Source: Streptomyces sp. MRC013 (GTDB lineage Bacteria; Actinomycetota; Actinomycetes; Streptomycetales; Streptomycetaceae). Taken from it: a stretch of DNA of 64,000 nucleotides. The notes under the pieces were generated by a model. It did not search any database, was not told where the DNA came from, and was given only the letters and a program-made list of their open reading frames with translations. Both the position numbers and the translations under genes were made by a program. The stretch is taken from the NCBI RefSeq assembly GCF_023614235.1, contig NZ_CP094264.1, positions 3,100,001 to 3,164,000 of the forward strand. The letters are read 5' to 3'. The stretch's first letter is position 1, and the number at the start of each line of letters is the position of its first letter. Below are positions 25,716 to 33,274 of this stretch, one piece after another.

Positions 25716-26665
25716 AGGTCCAGGACCTGCGGGTGCTGCGGGCCGTCGCCGACACGGGGAGCCTGGCCGGCGCCGCGCGCGCACTCGGCGTCAGCCAGGC
25801 CGGCGTCACCCGCCGCATCCAGCACCTCGAACGGGTGACCGGCCTCGTCGTGCTCCGCCGCGACCACCAGGGGGCCAGGCTCACCGCCGCCGGCCGGCTG
25901 CTGCTGCTCTGCGCCGACGAGCTGCTCCCGAAGATCGACCGCCTCCTGGCCACCGGCAGGCACGAGGACCCCGCCGGCCCGTCGGCGGAGCGCCTGCGCA
26001 TCGGCACGGTGCCCACCCCCGTCCTCCCCCTGGTGACCGCCCACGCCCGGGCCCTGTTCCCGCGGGCGGACGTCGAGCTGTGCACCATCCTGGGTGCGTA
26101 CCGCGCGTCCGCCGGCGCCGGTGACGCGCAGGCCGCCGACTCCGGCACGGACCTGCTCGGGTTCTTCCGCGCGCACCGCCTGGACCTGGCCGTGGTGCGG
26201 CACTCCCCCGTACTGGACGGACCCCTCCCCGAACTCCTCGAGTCCGCGGTGCTCGCCGAGGAGGACATGCTGATCGGCACCGCGGCCGACCACCGGCTGG
26301 CCCAGCGCCCTTCGATCGCGCTCTCCGACCTCGACGGCGAAATGTGCCTGCTCGTCGGTGGCCGCCGCCACGCCGACCTGCGCCGCCACTTCACGGCGGC
26401 CGCGCGCCACGCCGACGTGCACGTGGAGCTGCGCTGGGCGTCCGACGAGGCCGAGGCGGCGGCGCTGGCCTGCGCGGTCCGCGGAGCACTGCCCGCCTAC
26501 CCGTTGCCCGCACCGGCGGTCGGCGTGGCCTACACCCCGCTCTCCGACGCCAGCACCCGCCACCGCCTCCTGCTGGTCTGGCTGCCGGGCAGCCCGGCAG
26601 CCACCTGGGCGCCCGGACTGGCGGACACGGTCCGCGAGGCGTACCGGAGCGAAGGGAGGGCGTGA
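25706..26665 (+). CDS. LysR-family transcriptional regulator (second of the pair)
   Basis: The 319-residue LysR protein has HTH 'VLRAVADTGSLAGAARALGVSQAGVTRRIQHLERVTG' and an effector domain from about residue 92 ('LRIGTVPTPVLPLVTAHAR'). The ATG at 25706 lies inside the end of the first LysR gene (10-base overlap), so both are made from one transcript and may work together. The two share only the family framework, not close sequence, so this is not a recent duplication. Downstream lies a strong hairpin shared with the convergent tRNA gene. Confidence 0.9.
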   Translation: MDIEVQDLRVLRAVADTGSLAGAARALGVSQAGVTRRIQHLERVTGLVVLRRDHQGARLTAAGRLLLLCADELLPKIDRLLATGRHEDPAGPSAERLRIGTVPTPVLPLVTAHARALFPRADVELCTILGAYRASAGAGDAQAADSGTDLLGFFRAHRLDLAVVRHSPVLDGPLPELLESAVLAEEDMLIGTAADHRLAQRPSIALSDLDGEMCLLVGGRRHADLRRHFTAAARHADVHVELRWASDEAEAAALACAVRGALPAYPLPAPAVGVAYTPLSDASTRHRLLLVWLPGSPAATWAPGLADTVREAYRSEGRA

Positions 26666-26724
26666 GCCGGGGCACCGGTCTGTCGCGCGGGCCGTGCGCG
26701 GGGGAGGGTCCGGTACACGCAGAA

Positions 26725-26762
26725 GCCCGCCACCCGCCGCTCGAAGGCGGCGGGTGGCGGGC
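26725..26762. terminator. strong bidirectional hairpin terminator
   Basis: A perfect 15-bp stem (26725-26739 with 26748-26762), extendable to 16 bp, has a TCGAAG-type loop. It lies between the second LysR gene (plus) and the tRNA-Cys gene (minus), 9 bases after the tRNA 3' end, and should end both transcripts. Confidence 0.85.
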
Positions 26763-26770
26763 CAACGCCG

Positions 26771-26841
26771 AGGTGGAGACAGGATTCGAACCTGTGTAAA
26801 CGGCTTTGCGAGCCGCTGCCTAGCCTCTCGGCCACTCCACC
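26771..26841 (-). tRNA. tRNA-Cys (GCA) with C at position 33
   Basis: A 71-base cloverleaf folds fully. The acceptor stem is GGTGGAG/CTCCACC with discriminator U73 (the CysRS identity base), a 3-bp D stem follows, and the T arm is ACAGG-TTCGAAT-CCTGT. The anticodon stem is GCGGC/GCCGT and the 7-base loop reads T32-C33-G34-C35-A36-A37-A38. The anticodon is GCA (Cys), but the near-universal U33 is C and position 32 is T. From memory, the normal Streptomyces tRNA-Cys loop is CTGCAAA. CCA is not encoded (CGG follows). It lies beside the cyclodipeptide synthase locus as a single tRNA gene with its own terminator. Confidence 0.85.
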
Positions 26842-26929
26842 GAATACGGAAGGAACCAGGAGACCGTTGAGGGAGTCGCAGGTTCCTCTTCCGTCCGGCG
26901 TGCTTTCCCGCCGGTGCTGAGAACATTAG

Positions 26930-27130
26930 CAGCTCTTCTCGGCTACAGGAACACCTTTCTTTCGCCTGAACGGTGCGTAATCAATTCGACACGGATTCCG
27001 TTATGCCTTCATGTCAATGGGTTATGCCTTTGGGGTATACCCCGGCGGAAAATTTCGCGGAAATGGTTCGGCCGCCCGCAAAATCGAGATGTGGTGAGAA
27101 TAGGGACGGCGTGGCCGACAGGTCCGGAAC
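26930..27130. other. locally AT-richer segment with palindrome and direct repeat
   Basis: The segment is clearly lower in GC than its surroundings. It contains the perfect 12-bp palindrome GGGGTATACCCC (27032-27043) and the 10-bp direct repeat GTTATGCCTT (27000-27009 and 27021-27030). The far end of the monooxygenase open frame (27022) falls inside it. It may be the tRNA promoter region, an operator region or a remnant of inserted DNA. Confidence 0.4.
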
Positions 27131-28932
27131 GGTGTGTTTTCGCGATTGCGGGGAGCTCGGTCCGCCAGGCGGCCCCGTCCGCGCCGCCGGGTCCGGATCG
27201 TGCCGCCCGGGACACGCGGTTCGGCCGCGTCGGCCGGATCGCGCGGTCGGGGGTGTGCCGGCCGGATCGCGCGGTCGGGGGTGTGCCGGTCGGGCCGTGG
27301 GGTCGGGGGCGTGCCGGTCGGGCCGTGGGGTCCGGTCACGCTGCTCCGGTGGCGTACGGCCCGGGCCGCACCGATCGGATCGCACCACCCGGGCCGCACC
27401 ACCCGGACGAACCGACCGGGGCGCACCGCTCGGGGGCGCGGTCCGGGCCGCACCGGTCCGGCCGTGTCGTGCACGACGGTTGGGGCCGGAGGCGGCGCCG
27501 CGCGGCGGGCGGACGGAGGGGCGACGGTAGCGCAGGGCGGAGGCGCGGGGCCGCGGTCCTCAGCGCGGCAGGCTGACCGGTGGGAACGTCCCCGGGGGAG
27601 GAACTCCGGGGCTCCGTCGGGGTGGTGGGCCGGTCCGCCGTCCTTCCCCGCGGCAGCCCCGGGGGCCCGGGGCGCCTCGTCCGGGCCGTGGCCGCCGTGC
27701 ACCCCGTACGGGGCCGGAGGCTGCGGGGTCGCCGCTATCGCGCGGGCCACGCGCCGCGCCTCCGCCGCCAGTTCCCGCAGCAGGCCGCCGAGCGGCCGGA
27801 CGAAGCCCACGAAGTACAGGTCCGGCGCCCCCGCCGCCGTGCGCGCCCCGTACGCGCGCGGGCGGCCGCGCCCGTCCAGTACTCCCAGATGCCCCACCAG
27901 CCCCTCCAGTGCGGCCCGGTAGCCGGTCGCCGCTATCACCGCGTCCGGGAGCACCGACGAACCGTCCGCCAGGGCCACCCCGCCGCCCTCCTCGAAGCCC
28001 GTCACCGCGGCCACCGGCTCCACCCGCCCGCGCCGCACCGCTTCGACCAGCCCCGTGTCGTACACCGGCACCGAACCGTCCCGCCGCAGCCGCGCGTACG
28101 GTCCGGTGCCCGGGCGCGGCAGCCCGTACGCCGACAGATCCGGTACCGTCACCCGCTGCAGCGCCCGCAGCAGCCGGTCCGCCGCCCACACCGGCCACCA
28201 CCGCACCAGGATCGCGGTGGCCTGCGCCGGCCAGCCCGCGACCGAGCGGCGCACGACGTGCGGCACGGTGCGGACGGCCAGCCGCACCCGCGCCGCGCCG
28301 CCCTCCGCCAAGTCGACGGCGATCTCCGCACCGCTGTTCCCGGCGCCGACCACCAGCACGTCCTTCCCCGCGTACGGGGCGGGGGAGCGGTACGCGGAGG
28401 CGTGCCTCAGGTCGCCCGCCCACTCGTCCCGGCCCGGCCAGGAGGGAAGCACCGGCACGCGCGCGGCGCCCGTCGCGACGACGACCGCCCGCGTGGTCAG
28501 GCGCCGCCCTCCGGAGGCGTGCAGCACCCAGTGGGCGCCGCCCGCGTCACCGTCGCGCCCGTCCCCGCTCCGCGCCGCCCGCTCTATGCGGAGGACCTCG
28601 ACGCCGGTCACGACCTCCAGGCCGTGGACCTCCGCGTACCCCTCCAGGTACCGGACCACGTCGTCGCGCGACACCCACCGCCCGAACGACCGGGGCATCG
28701 GCAGTCCCGGCAGCGAGGACAGGCGGCGCGTCGTGTGCAGCCGCAACCGGTCGTGGTGGCGCCGCCAGGACGCGGCCACGGCGGGGGACTTCTCCAGGAC
28801 GACCGCCCGCACTCCGCGCTCGCGCAGCGCCGCCGCCGCGGCGAGCCCGCCCGGACCGCCGCCGACGACGTAGACGGGCGGTCCCAGCACGGGGGCCGGG
28901 GGCGCGGGGGGCGGACTGCTCGCAGGGGCCAT
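27022..28932 (-). CDS. flavin-containing monooxygenase-like NAD(P)/FAD oxidoreductase (3' end doubtful)
   Basis: The first 400 or so residues form a flavin monooxygenase: FAD motif 'VVGGGPGGLAAAAAL' near residue 20, 'RDDVVRYLEGYAEVHGLEV', NADPH motif 'VLVVGAGNSGAEIAVDLAEGG', and 'DAVIAATGYR'. Such enzymes oxygenate soft nucleophiles (N or S) or carry out Baeyer-Villiger reactions. The open frame then continues for about 230 residues of Pro/Arg/His-rich sequence encoded partly by 28-bp repeats, which is unlike the family. A single-base change in the C/G run at 27589-27600 would instead end the protein at 27560 with '...FPPVSLPR'. The ATG at 28932 gives a short Pro-rich lead before the FAD motif. 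Confidence 0.75.
   Translation of the reverse strand: MAPASSPPPAPPAPVLGPPVYVVGGGPGGLAAAAALRERGVRAVVLEKSPAVAASWRRHHDRLRLHTTRRLSSLPGLPMPRSFGRWVSRDDVVRYLEGYAEVHGLEVVTGVEVLRIERAARSGDGRDGDAGGAHWVLHASGGRRLTTRAVVVATGAARVPVLPSWPGRDEWAGDLRHASAYRSPAPYAGKDVLVVGAGNSGAEIAVDLAEGGAARVRLAVRTVPHVVRRSVAGWPAQATAILVRWWPVWAADRLLRALQRVTVPDLSAYGLPRPGTGPYARLRRDGSVPVYDTGLVEAVRRGRVEPVAAVTGFEEGGGVALADGSSVLPDAVIAATGYRAALEGLVGHLGVLDGRGRPRAYGARTAAGAPDLYFVGFVRPLGGLLRELAAEARRVARAIAATPQPPAPYGVHGGHGPDEAPRAPGAAAGKDGGPAHHPDGAPEFLPRGRSHRSACRAEDRGPAPPPCATVAPPSARRAAPPPAPTVVHDTAGPVRPGPRPRAVRPGRFVRVVRPGWCDPIGAARAVRHRSSVTGPHGPTGTPPTPRPDRHTPDRAIRPAHPRPRDPADAAEPRVPGGTIRTRRRGRGRLADRAPRNRENTPFRTCRPRRPYSHHISILRAAEPFPRNFPPGYTPKA
27236..27335. 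repeat. 28-bp tandem repeat, about 3.5 copies
   Basis: Units start at 27236, 27264, 27292 and 27320 (partial). The first two are nearly identical (GGATCGCGCGGTCGGGGGTG core). The next two diverge at the 5' half (GGGCCGTGGGGTCGGGGGCG). They lie within the doubtful tail of the monooxygenase frame. Confidence 0.8.
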
Positions 28933-29039
28933 GGACGCCGAGCGTAACGGCCGTCGCGACCGCCCGATCCCGGCTTTGAGGGGAAACCGGTCACGAGGAG
29001 GCCGCGCTGTCCACGGGGCCGCACCGCCTGCGGGGGCGG

Positions 29040-29500
29040 AGCCGCCGGCGCGGCGCGGTGCGCGGTGGCGGTGCACGGTGCGCGGTGCGGGGCGCGGTGA
29101 TGCGATGTGATGCGTGGCGGTGCGGTGCGTGGCGGTGCGGTGCGACGCGGTGTGGTGCGCGGCGGCGCGCGGTGGTCGGTGCGGGGCGCGGTGGTGCGGT
29201 GTGCGGCGCGGTGGTCGGCCCTGGCGCAGGAGGGTGGTGCGGGTCGCCCTAAGCGGGGCCCGGCCGAACCCCTGCCCGGGGCGACCCGCGGAAGGACTGC
29301 GGGCGCCACCCCGGACCCGGCCGTCCCACCCGAGGCCACCCCGTCCCGTCCGAGGCCGGCCGACCCTTCCCGGAGCCGGCCGTCCCTTCCGGGTCGGGTG
29401 GTCTCTTCCCGAGGATGGTCGCCCTTTCCGGGTCGGTCGCCCCTTCCGGGGCGGGTCGCCTCCTCCGGGGGTGGGGCGGCCCGTCCGAGGGCGTCCGGTC
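29040..29500. repeat. low-complexity intergenic DNA with degenerate short repeats
   Basis: There is no gene between the monooxygenase start (28932) and the PdxH-like stop (29512). 29040-29225 is built of GGTGCG/GCGGTG permutations. 29340-29500 consists of about 20-base degenerate units around CCCTTCCGGGTCGG. Open frames here are compositional. Confidence 0.6.
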
Positions 29501-29511
29501 CCTGCCGGGCG

Positions 29512-30195
29512 TCAGGGCCAGAGCAGGCCCCGCGACCAGGGGGCGGCGGGCGACGCGCGGTCGTAGCGCAGGCGGAGGTGGCGGCGCCGCGCGTCGCCCT
29601 GGAAGAACTCCGCCTCTTCGGGGATCAGGCGGTAGACCGTCCAGGTGGGGGCGTGGGCCCCGGGGTCGGACCCGGCTCGCTCCCAGGCCCGCGCGCTCGC
29701 CTCCGCCAGGTCCTGCACGGAGGCGAGCGGCGCGCTCTGGCGGCCGGTCAGCGCCGCCGCGAGCGCGCCCGTGGAGCGGACGTGGAGGTCGGCGTACGCC
29801 TCCTCGGGCGTACCCGGGGCGACGGGGCCGCGCAGACGTACCTGACGGCCCTGCAGCGGCCAGTAGAAGTGCAGCGCCGCGTACGGGCGGGCGGCCAGTT
29901 GGCGGCCCTTGGCACTGGTGGAGTGCGTGGCGAACCGCCAGCCGCGCCCGTCGGCGCCGTGCAGCATCACCGTCCGCACGTCGGGGCGCCCGTCCCCGTC
30001 GGCGGTGGCCAGCTGCGTCGTGTGCGGTTCCGGCTGGCCGGCCTCCACCGCGTCCAGGAACCACGTGCGGAACAGGTCCAGCGGGTCGTCCGGGGCGGTC
30101 CGCGGATCGAAGGCGGGCAGATCGGTCTCCCACACCCGCAGGGCGTGGAGCGCGGCCTCGAAGGCGTCGTGTGTGGCGTGCGGGCCGTGGGTCAT
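29512..30195 (-). CDS. pyridoxamine 5'-phosphate oxidase family protein (PdxH-like)
   Basis: The 227-residue FMN-binding split-barrel protein has the PdxH pattern: 'DPLDLFRTWFLDAVEAGQPEPHTTQLATAD', 'VRTVMLHGADGRGWRFATHSTSAKGRQLAARPYAALHFYWP', 'RQVRLRGPV', and a C-terminal 'EFFQGDARRRHLRLRYDR'. PdxH oxidises PNP/PMP to PLP using FMN and O2. The C-terminal RxR-like end supports this, but related family members act on other substrates. The ATG at 30195 opens 'MTHGPHATHDAFEAAL'. There is no strong ribosome site, so the start is a little uncertain. Confidence 0.8.
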   Translation of the reverse strand: MTHGPHATHDAFEAALHALRVWETDLPAFDPRTAPDDPLDLFRTWFLDAVEAGQPEPHTTQLATADGDGRPDVRTVMLHGADGRGWRFATHSTSAKGRQLAARPYAALHFYWPLQGRQVRLRGPVAPGTPEEAYADLHVRSTGALAAALTGRQSAPLASVQDLAEASARAWERAGSDPGAHAPTWTVYRLIPEEAEFFQGDARRRHLRLRYDRASPAAPWSRGLLWP

Positions 30196-30345
30196 GGGGA
30201 CATCATGCGCCCGGTACGGGGGGCGGACCGGTCCGGGCCCGGGCACGGGGGTGCCGGCGGCCGTTCGTCGCGGGACGCGCTGCAGCCGGAGTGACAGGAC
30301 GTGCCGTGCCCGGGGCACCGGAGGGGCGGTCGGGCGGAAGGAGCC

Positions 30346-30420
30346 GGGGTGCCGGGGCGGTGGAGGGCGGAAGGCGCCGGGGCGGTGGAGGTGGGGGAGG
30401 CGCCGGGGCGCGGGCGGGGG
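30346..30420. repeat. short direct repeats, intergenic
   Basis: GCCGGGGCGGTGGAGG occurs at about 30351-30366 and 30376-30391, with a third degenerate copy after it. They lie between the PdxH-like and TetR genes (30196-30458), which otherwise show nothing. Confidence 0.5.
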
Positions 30421-30458
30421 AGGGGCCGTGCGGGAGCGTTCCGTACGCTCGCCCGCCC

Positions 30459-31106
30459 CTACTTGGCCGGCTTCTTGCCCGTGATGCCGAGGTGGACCAG
30501 GACCGCGAGGTTCGGCCGGAGCTCGGCCTGCTTGACGCCCCAGGTCTGGAAGCCCTTCTGGTGCGACGCCACCGACGCCAGCATCGTCACCAGCGCCCCG
30601 GCCATCGCGGCGGGGTTCACGTCCTTGTCGACGCGGCCCTTGGCCTGGAGCTCCTTCACCGCGTCCGTGAGGGAGCCGGTGACCGAGCCGAGGATCCTCA
30701 TGCGGATCTTGTAGAACCGCTTGTCGCCCTCGGCGGCCCCCAGGTCCACGACGCGCAGGATCGCGTCGTGGCGCCGCCAGAAGTCGAGGAAGCCCTCGAC
30801 CAGCTCCTCCGACGCCTGTCTCGCCGCCTTGCCGACCCAGGACCGACCCGATACCAATTCGGTCAATCCTGCGCCATCCTTGGCCATTTCCTCGGCGATC
30901 TCCAGGACGGCGCCCTCCACGTCCGGGAAATACTGATAGAAGGTGGCAGGTGAGGTGCCCGCCTTCCGGGCCACGTCGATGACTTTGACGTCCCGGTACG
31001 GCGAGGAGCTGAGCATCTCGCTGAGGCAGTCGAGCAGCTTCTGCCGCGTCGCCTGGCCGCGTCGGCCGGCCACGCGGCCGTCGACGGTGCGTACTTGTCC
31101 TGTCAT
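30459..31106 (-). CDS. TetR-family transcriptional regulator
   Basis: This 215-residue TetR protein has the N-terminal HTH 'TRQKLLDCLSEMLSSSPYRDVKVIDVARKAGTSPATFYQYFPD' (residues about 20-62) and a C-terminal ligand and dimer domain with 'FLDFWRRHDAILRVVDLGAAEGD'. It ends with a basic tail 'GKKPAK'. It is divergent from the VOC-protein gene. From memory a TetR gene occupies the same place upstream of afsK in S. coelicolor. Its targets are not known. Confidence 0.92.
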   Translation of the reverse strand: MTGQVRTVDGRVAGRRGQATRQKLLDCLSEMLSSSPYRDVKVIDVARKAGTSPATFYQYFPDVEGAVLEIAEEMAKDGAGLTELVSGRSWVGKAARQASEELVEGFLDFWRRHDAILRVVDLGAAEGDKRFYKIRMRILGSVTGSLTDAVKELQAKGRVDKDVNPAAMAGALVTMLASVASHQKGFQTWGVKQAELRPNLAVLVHLGITGKKPAK

Positions 31107-31329
31107 GCCGTCAGCTTACCGACGGGTGTTCGGCGCGCGATTCGGCCGACTGCAAATGGGTGCGGGGCCGTGCGCGGGCTGTTCCGGGCGGGTTTTCCAG
31201 CGGGGGTGGAGGGGCGCCCGGAGGCGGTTCGCCGCGGATTCGCCGACCGTTCCACGGATGGTCCCGTACCTCCCCGTCCGCGCCTTCGGCCCCCTGCCCC
31301 GCCTCTCTGCGTGTTTTCATACGCAATGA

Positions 31330-31363
31330 TTATCAACAGTCTGTGGAAAACTCCGGTGGACAA
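31330..31363. promoter_or_regulatory. cluster of three DnaA-box-like sites
   Basis: The sites are TTATCAACA (31330-31338, plus), TTTTCCACA (31342-31350, minus) and TTGTCCACC (31355-31363, minus). Compared with the Streptomyces DnaA box TTGTCCACA the last two are 8 of 9. The first is 8 of 9 to the E. coli form TTATCCACA. Their starts are 12-13 bases apart. They lie in the 367-base gap between the divergent TetR and VOC genes, away from any replication gene. Confidence 0.5.
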
Positions 31364-31473
31364 CTCTCCGGGCGGACCTCCTCCCCCTGCGGGGGACCCG
31401 CACCCGCATTAGCGTGGCCGTGACGGGCACACATGATCCGTGTGCGCTCGTGCACAGGGAAGGAACCACGCCC

Positions 31474-32301
31474 ATGGCCGCGACCGCGGAACGCACGCCG
31501 GGAGGCGCCCCGGAGGAGAAACCGGAGGGCACGCCCTGCTGGGTGGACGTGCTGCTCCCGGACCTGGAGGCGGGCAAGCGCTTCTACGGCGAACTGTTCG
31601 GGTGGACCTTCGCCGAGGACGGCGGGATCCAGGGCCCGTACGCCACCGCCCTCAGCGACGGCCTGCGCGTCGCCGGGCTCGCCCCCAAGCGGGACGGCCG
31701 CATGCCCACCGCCTGGGGCGTCTACCTGGCCACCGCCGACGCCGTCGCCCTCGCCGCCCGCATCCGGGAGGTCGGCGGGCAGGTCATCACCGAGCCCGTG
31801 CGCGTCGGGGCCGCCGGCGTCACCGCGCTCGCCGCGGACCCCGGCGGGGCCGTCTTCGGCGTCTGGGAGGCCGGGGAGCACGCGGGCTTCGAGAAGGAGG
31901 GCCTGCCCGGCTCGTACTGCTGGACCGAGGTGTACACCCGGGCCCGCGACAAGGACGCCGTCGACGCCTTCTACGCCGACCTCTTCGGCTACCGCACCCG
32001 CGACATCGACGACCCGTCCGCCGACTTCCGCGTCTGGTCGCCGGCCGGCCCCGGCGAACCCACCGACGCCGACGCGATCGGCGGGCGCAGCGTGATCGGA
32101 GGGGCGTTCCCCGCCGAGATGCCCGCCCACTTCCTGGTGTACTTCGCCGTCGCCGACTGCGACGAGACGGTGGCCGCCGCCCTCCGCCTCGGCGGACGCG
32201 TCACCGAGGAGCCGTTCGACACCCCGTACGGCCGGATCGCCCTCCTCGCGGACGACCAGGGCGCAGCCTTCGCCGTACTGGCCGAACCCAGGGCCGCCTG
32301 A
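31474..32301 (+). CDS. two-domain VOC (glyoxalase fold) protein, position of KbpA
   Basis: The 275-residue protein has two tandem VOC domains: 'TPCWVDVLLPDLEAGKRFYGELFGWTF' (about residues 26-52) and 'GSYCWTEVYTRARDKDAVDAFYADLFGYR' (about 149-177). VOC domains bind metals or small molecules. From memory, the gene just upstream of afsK in S. coelicolor encodes KbpA, a protein of similar size that binds AfsK and inhibits its autophosphorylation. This gene is the best positional candidate, separated from afsK only by a minus-strand GNAT gene. The ATG at 31474 has GGGAAGGAA upstream. Enzyme activity is unknown. Confidence 0.85.
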   Translation: MAATAERTPGGAPEEKPEGTPCWVDVLLPDLEAGKRFYGELFGWTFAEDGGIQGPYATALSDGLRVAGLAPKRDGRMPTAWGVYLATADAVALAARIREVGGQVITEPVRVGAAGVTALAADPGGAVFGVWEAGEHAGFEKEGLPGSYCWTEVYTRARDKDAVDAFYADLFGYRTRDIDDPSADFRVWSPAGPGEPTDADAIGGRSVIGGAFPAEMPAHFLVYFAVADCDETVAAALRLGGRVTEEPFDTPYGRIALLADDQGAAFAVLAEPRAA

Positions 32302-32359
32302 GGCGGGCCCGGGGAAGCCGGCCGGGGAGAGCCCGGACGACCGGCGTGCCGGTCCCGGC

Positions 32360-32908
32360 TCAACCGGCCGCCGGGACCGGGGGCCGCACGCCGAACCACT
32401 GCTCGGCGCCGTACTCCTCGAACCGCTCCACCTCGGTGAACCCGAGCTTCGCCGCGAGGCGCATCGAACGGCCGTTGGCGGTCCGGGTGCAGAGCACCAC
32501 GGGCTCGTCGGAAAACGCGTCGGCGAACCAGTCGAGCGCCGCCGCGCACGCTTCGGCGGCGTACCCGCGCCCCCACGCCCCGGGCAGGAACATGCAGCCG
32601 AGCTCGGCCTCTCCGGCCTCCGGCCGGACGTGCCCCGGACGCTCCGCGCCGCGCCGCTCGAACGTGACCGTGCCGACCACCGCTCCGCCGGGCTCGGCCA
32701 CGAAGAGACCGGGACGCCGACCGGGCACCTCGGGCACCACGCGTTCGAGCTCGTCACGCGGTCGGGGGCCACCGAGGCGGGTGCCCACCTCCGGCGACGC
32801 GAAGAGCTCGATGAACGCCGCGCGGTCCCGGGCCCAGGACTCGCGGAGCACGAGCCGCTCGGTCCTTGTGGGGGCGGGAGGCCGGGTGACGGGGGCGAGT
32901 CCGGTCAT
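32360..32908 (-). CDS. GNAT-family N-acetyltransferase (RimJ/RimL-like)
   Basis: The 182-residue protein has a GNAT fold of the RimJ/RimL subgroup: 'TRTERLVLRESWARDRAAFIELFASPEVG', 'LFVAEPGGAVVGTVTFERRG', the acetyl-CoA-binding region 'LGCMFLPGAWGRGYAAEACAAALDWFA', and 'NGRSMRLAAKLGFTEVERF'. It would acetylate an amine on a protein, antibiotic or metabolite. The substrate is unknown. It stands alone on the minus strand between the VOC and afsK genes. Confidence 0.88.
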   Translation of the reverse strand: MTGLAPVTRPPAPTRTERLVLRESWARDRAAFIELFASPEVGTRLGGPRPRDELERVVPEVPGRRPGLFVAEPGGAVVGTVTFERRGAERPGHVRPEAGEAELGCMFLPGAWGRGYAAEACAAALDWFADAFSDEPVVLCTRTANGRSMRLAAKLGFTEVERFEEYGAEQWFGVRPPVPAAG

Positions 32909-32981
32909 GGGGGCGACCCACCCGCACCCGTGAGGGTGATCGGCGCTTCACGGGGCCCGTCCGGCGCCGCACGGCGCACGA

Positions 32982-33023
32982 GCGGTCACGGCGGTCGGGT
33001 GGGCGGTCACGGCGGTCGGGCGG
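32982..33023. repeat. 21-bp direct repeat, two copies
   Basis: GCGGTCACGGCGGTCGGGTGG (one base differs in the second copy) occurs at 32982-33002 and 33003-33023, within the 366-base gap upstream of afsK. The rest of that gap shows no gene. It must hold the afsK and GNAT promoters. Confidence 0.65.
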
Positions 33024-33274
33024 GCGGCGACCGCGCGGAGACGGCCGGCGGGTTCCGCGCGCCCGGGGGGAAGGGCCGGCCCGGGCGCGCGGAGGGGGAT
33101 CGGACCCGGGCGGGAGGCGCCCGCCCCCGTCGGCCCGGGTCCTTTCGCACGGGTGTCCCCTTACGGATGGGACACCCCGATCCGCCCCCGGGTTCGCAAC
33201 CACCGCCCCGGACAGGAAGAATCAGGGTGCACAGGGTCGTACCCCCATGGCCCTGACGGGGAGGTGGCAGGCAA

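Noticed and set aside
26771..27335. Integrative element at the tRNA gene
   Set aside because: There is no integrase, relaxase or duplicated tRNA end nearby, and the tRNA has its own terminator.
27236..27335. CRISPR array
   Set aside because: The 28-bp units are head-to-tail without spacers, and no cas genes are present.
31330..31363. Replication origin suggested by DnaA-like boxes
   Set aside because: There are only three boxes, no long box array, and no dnaA, dnaN or gyr genes in the window.
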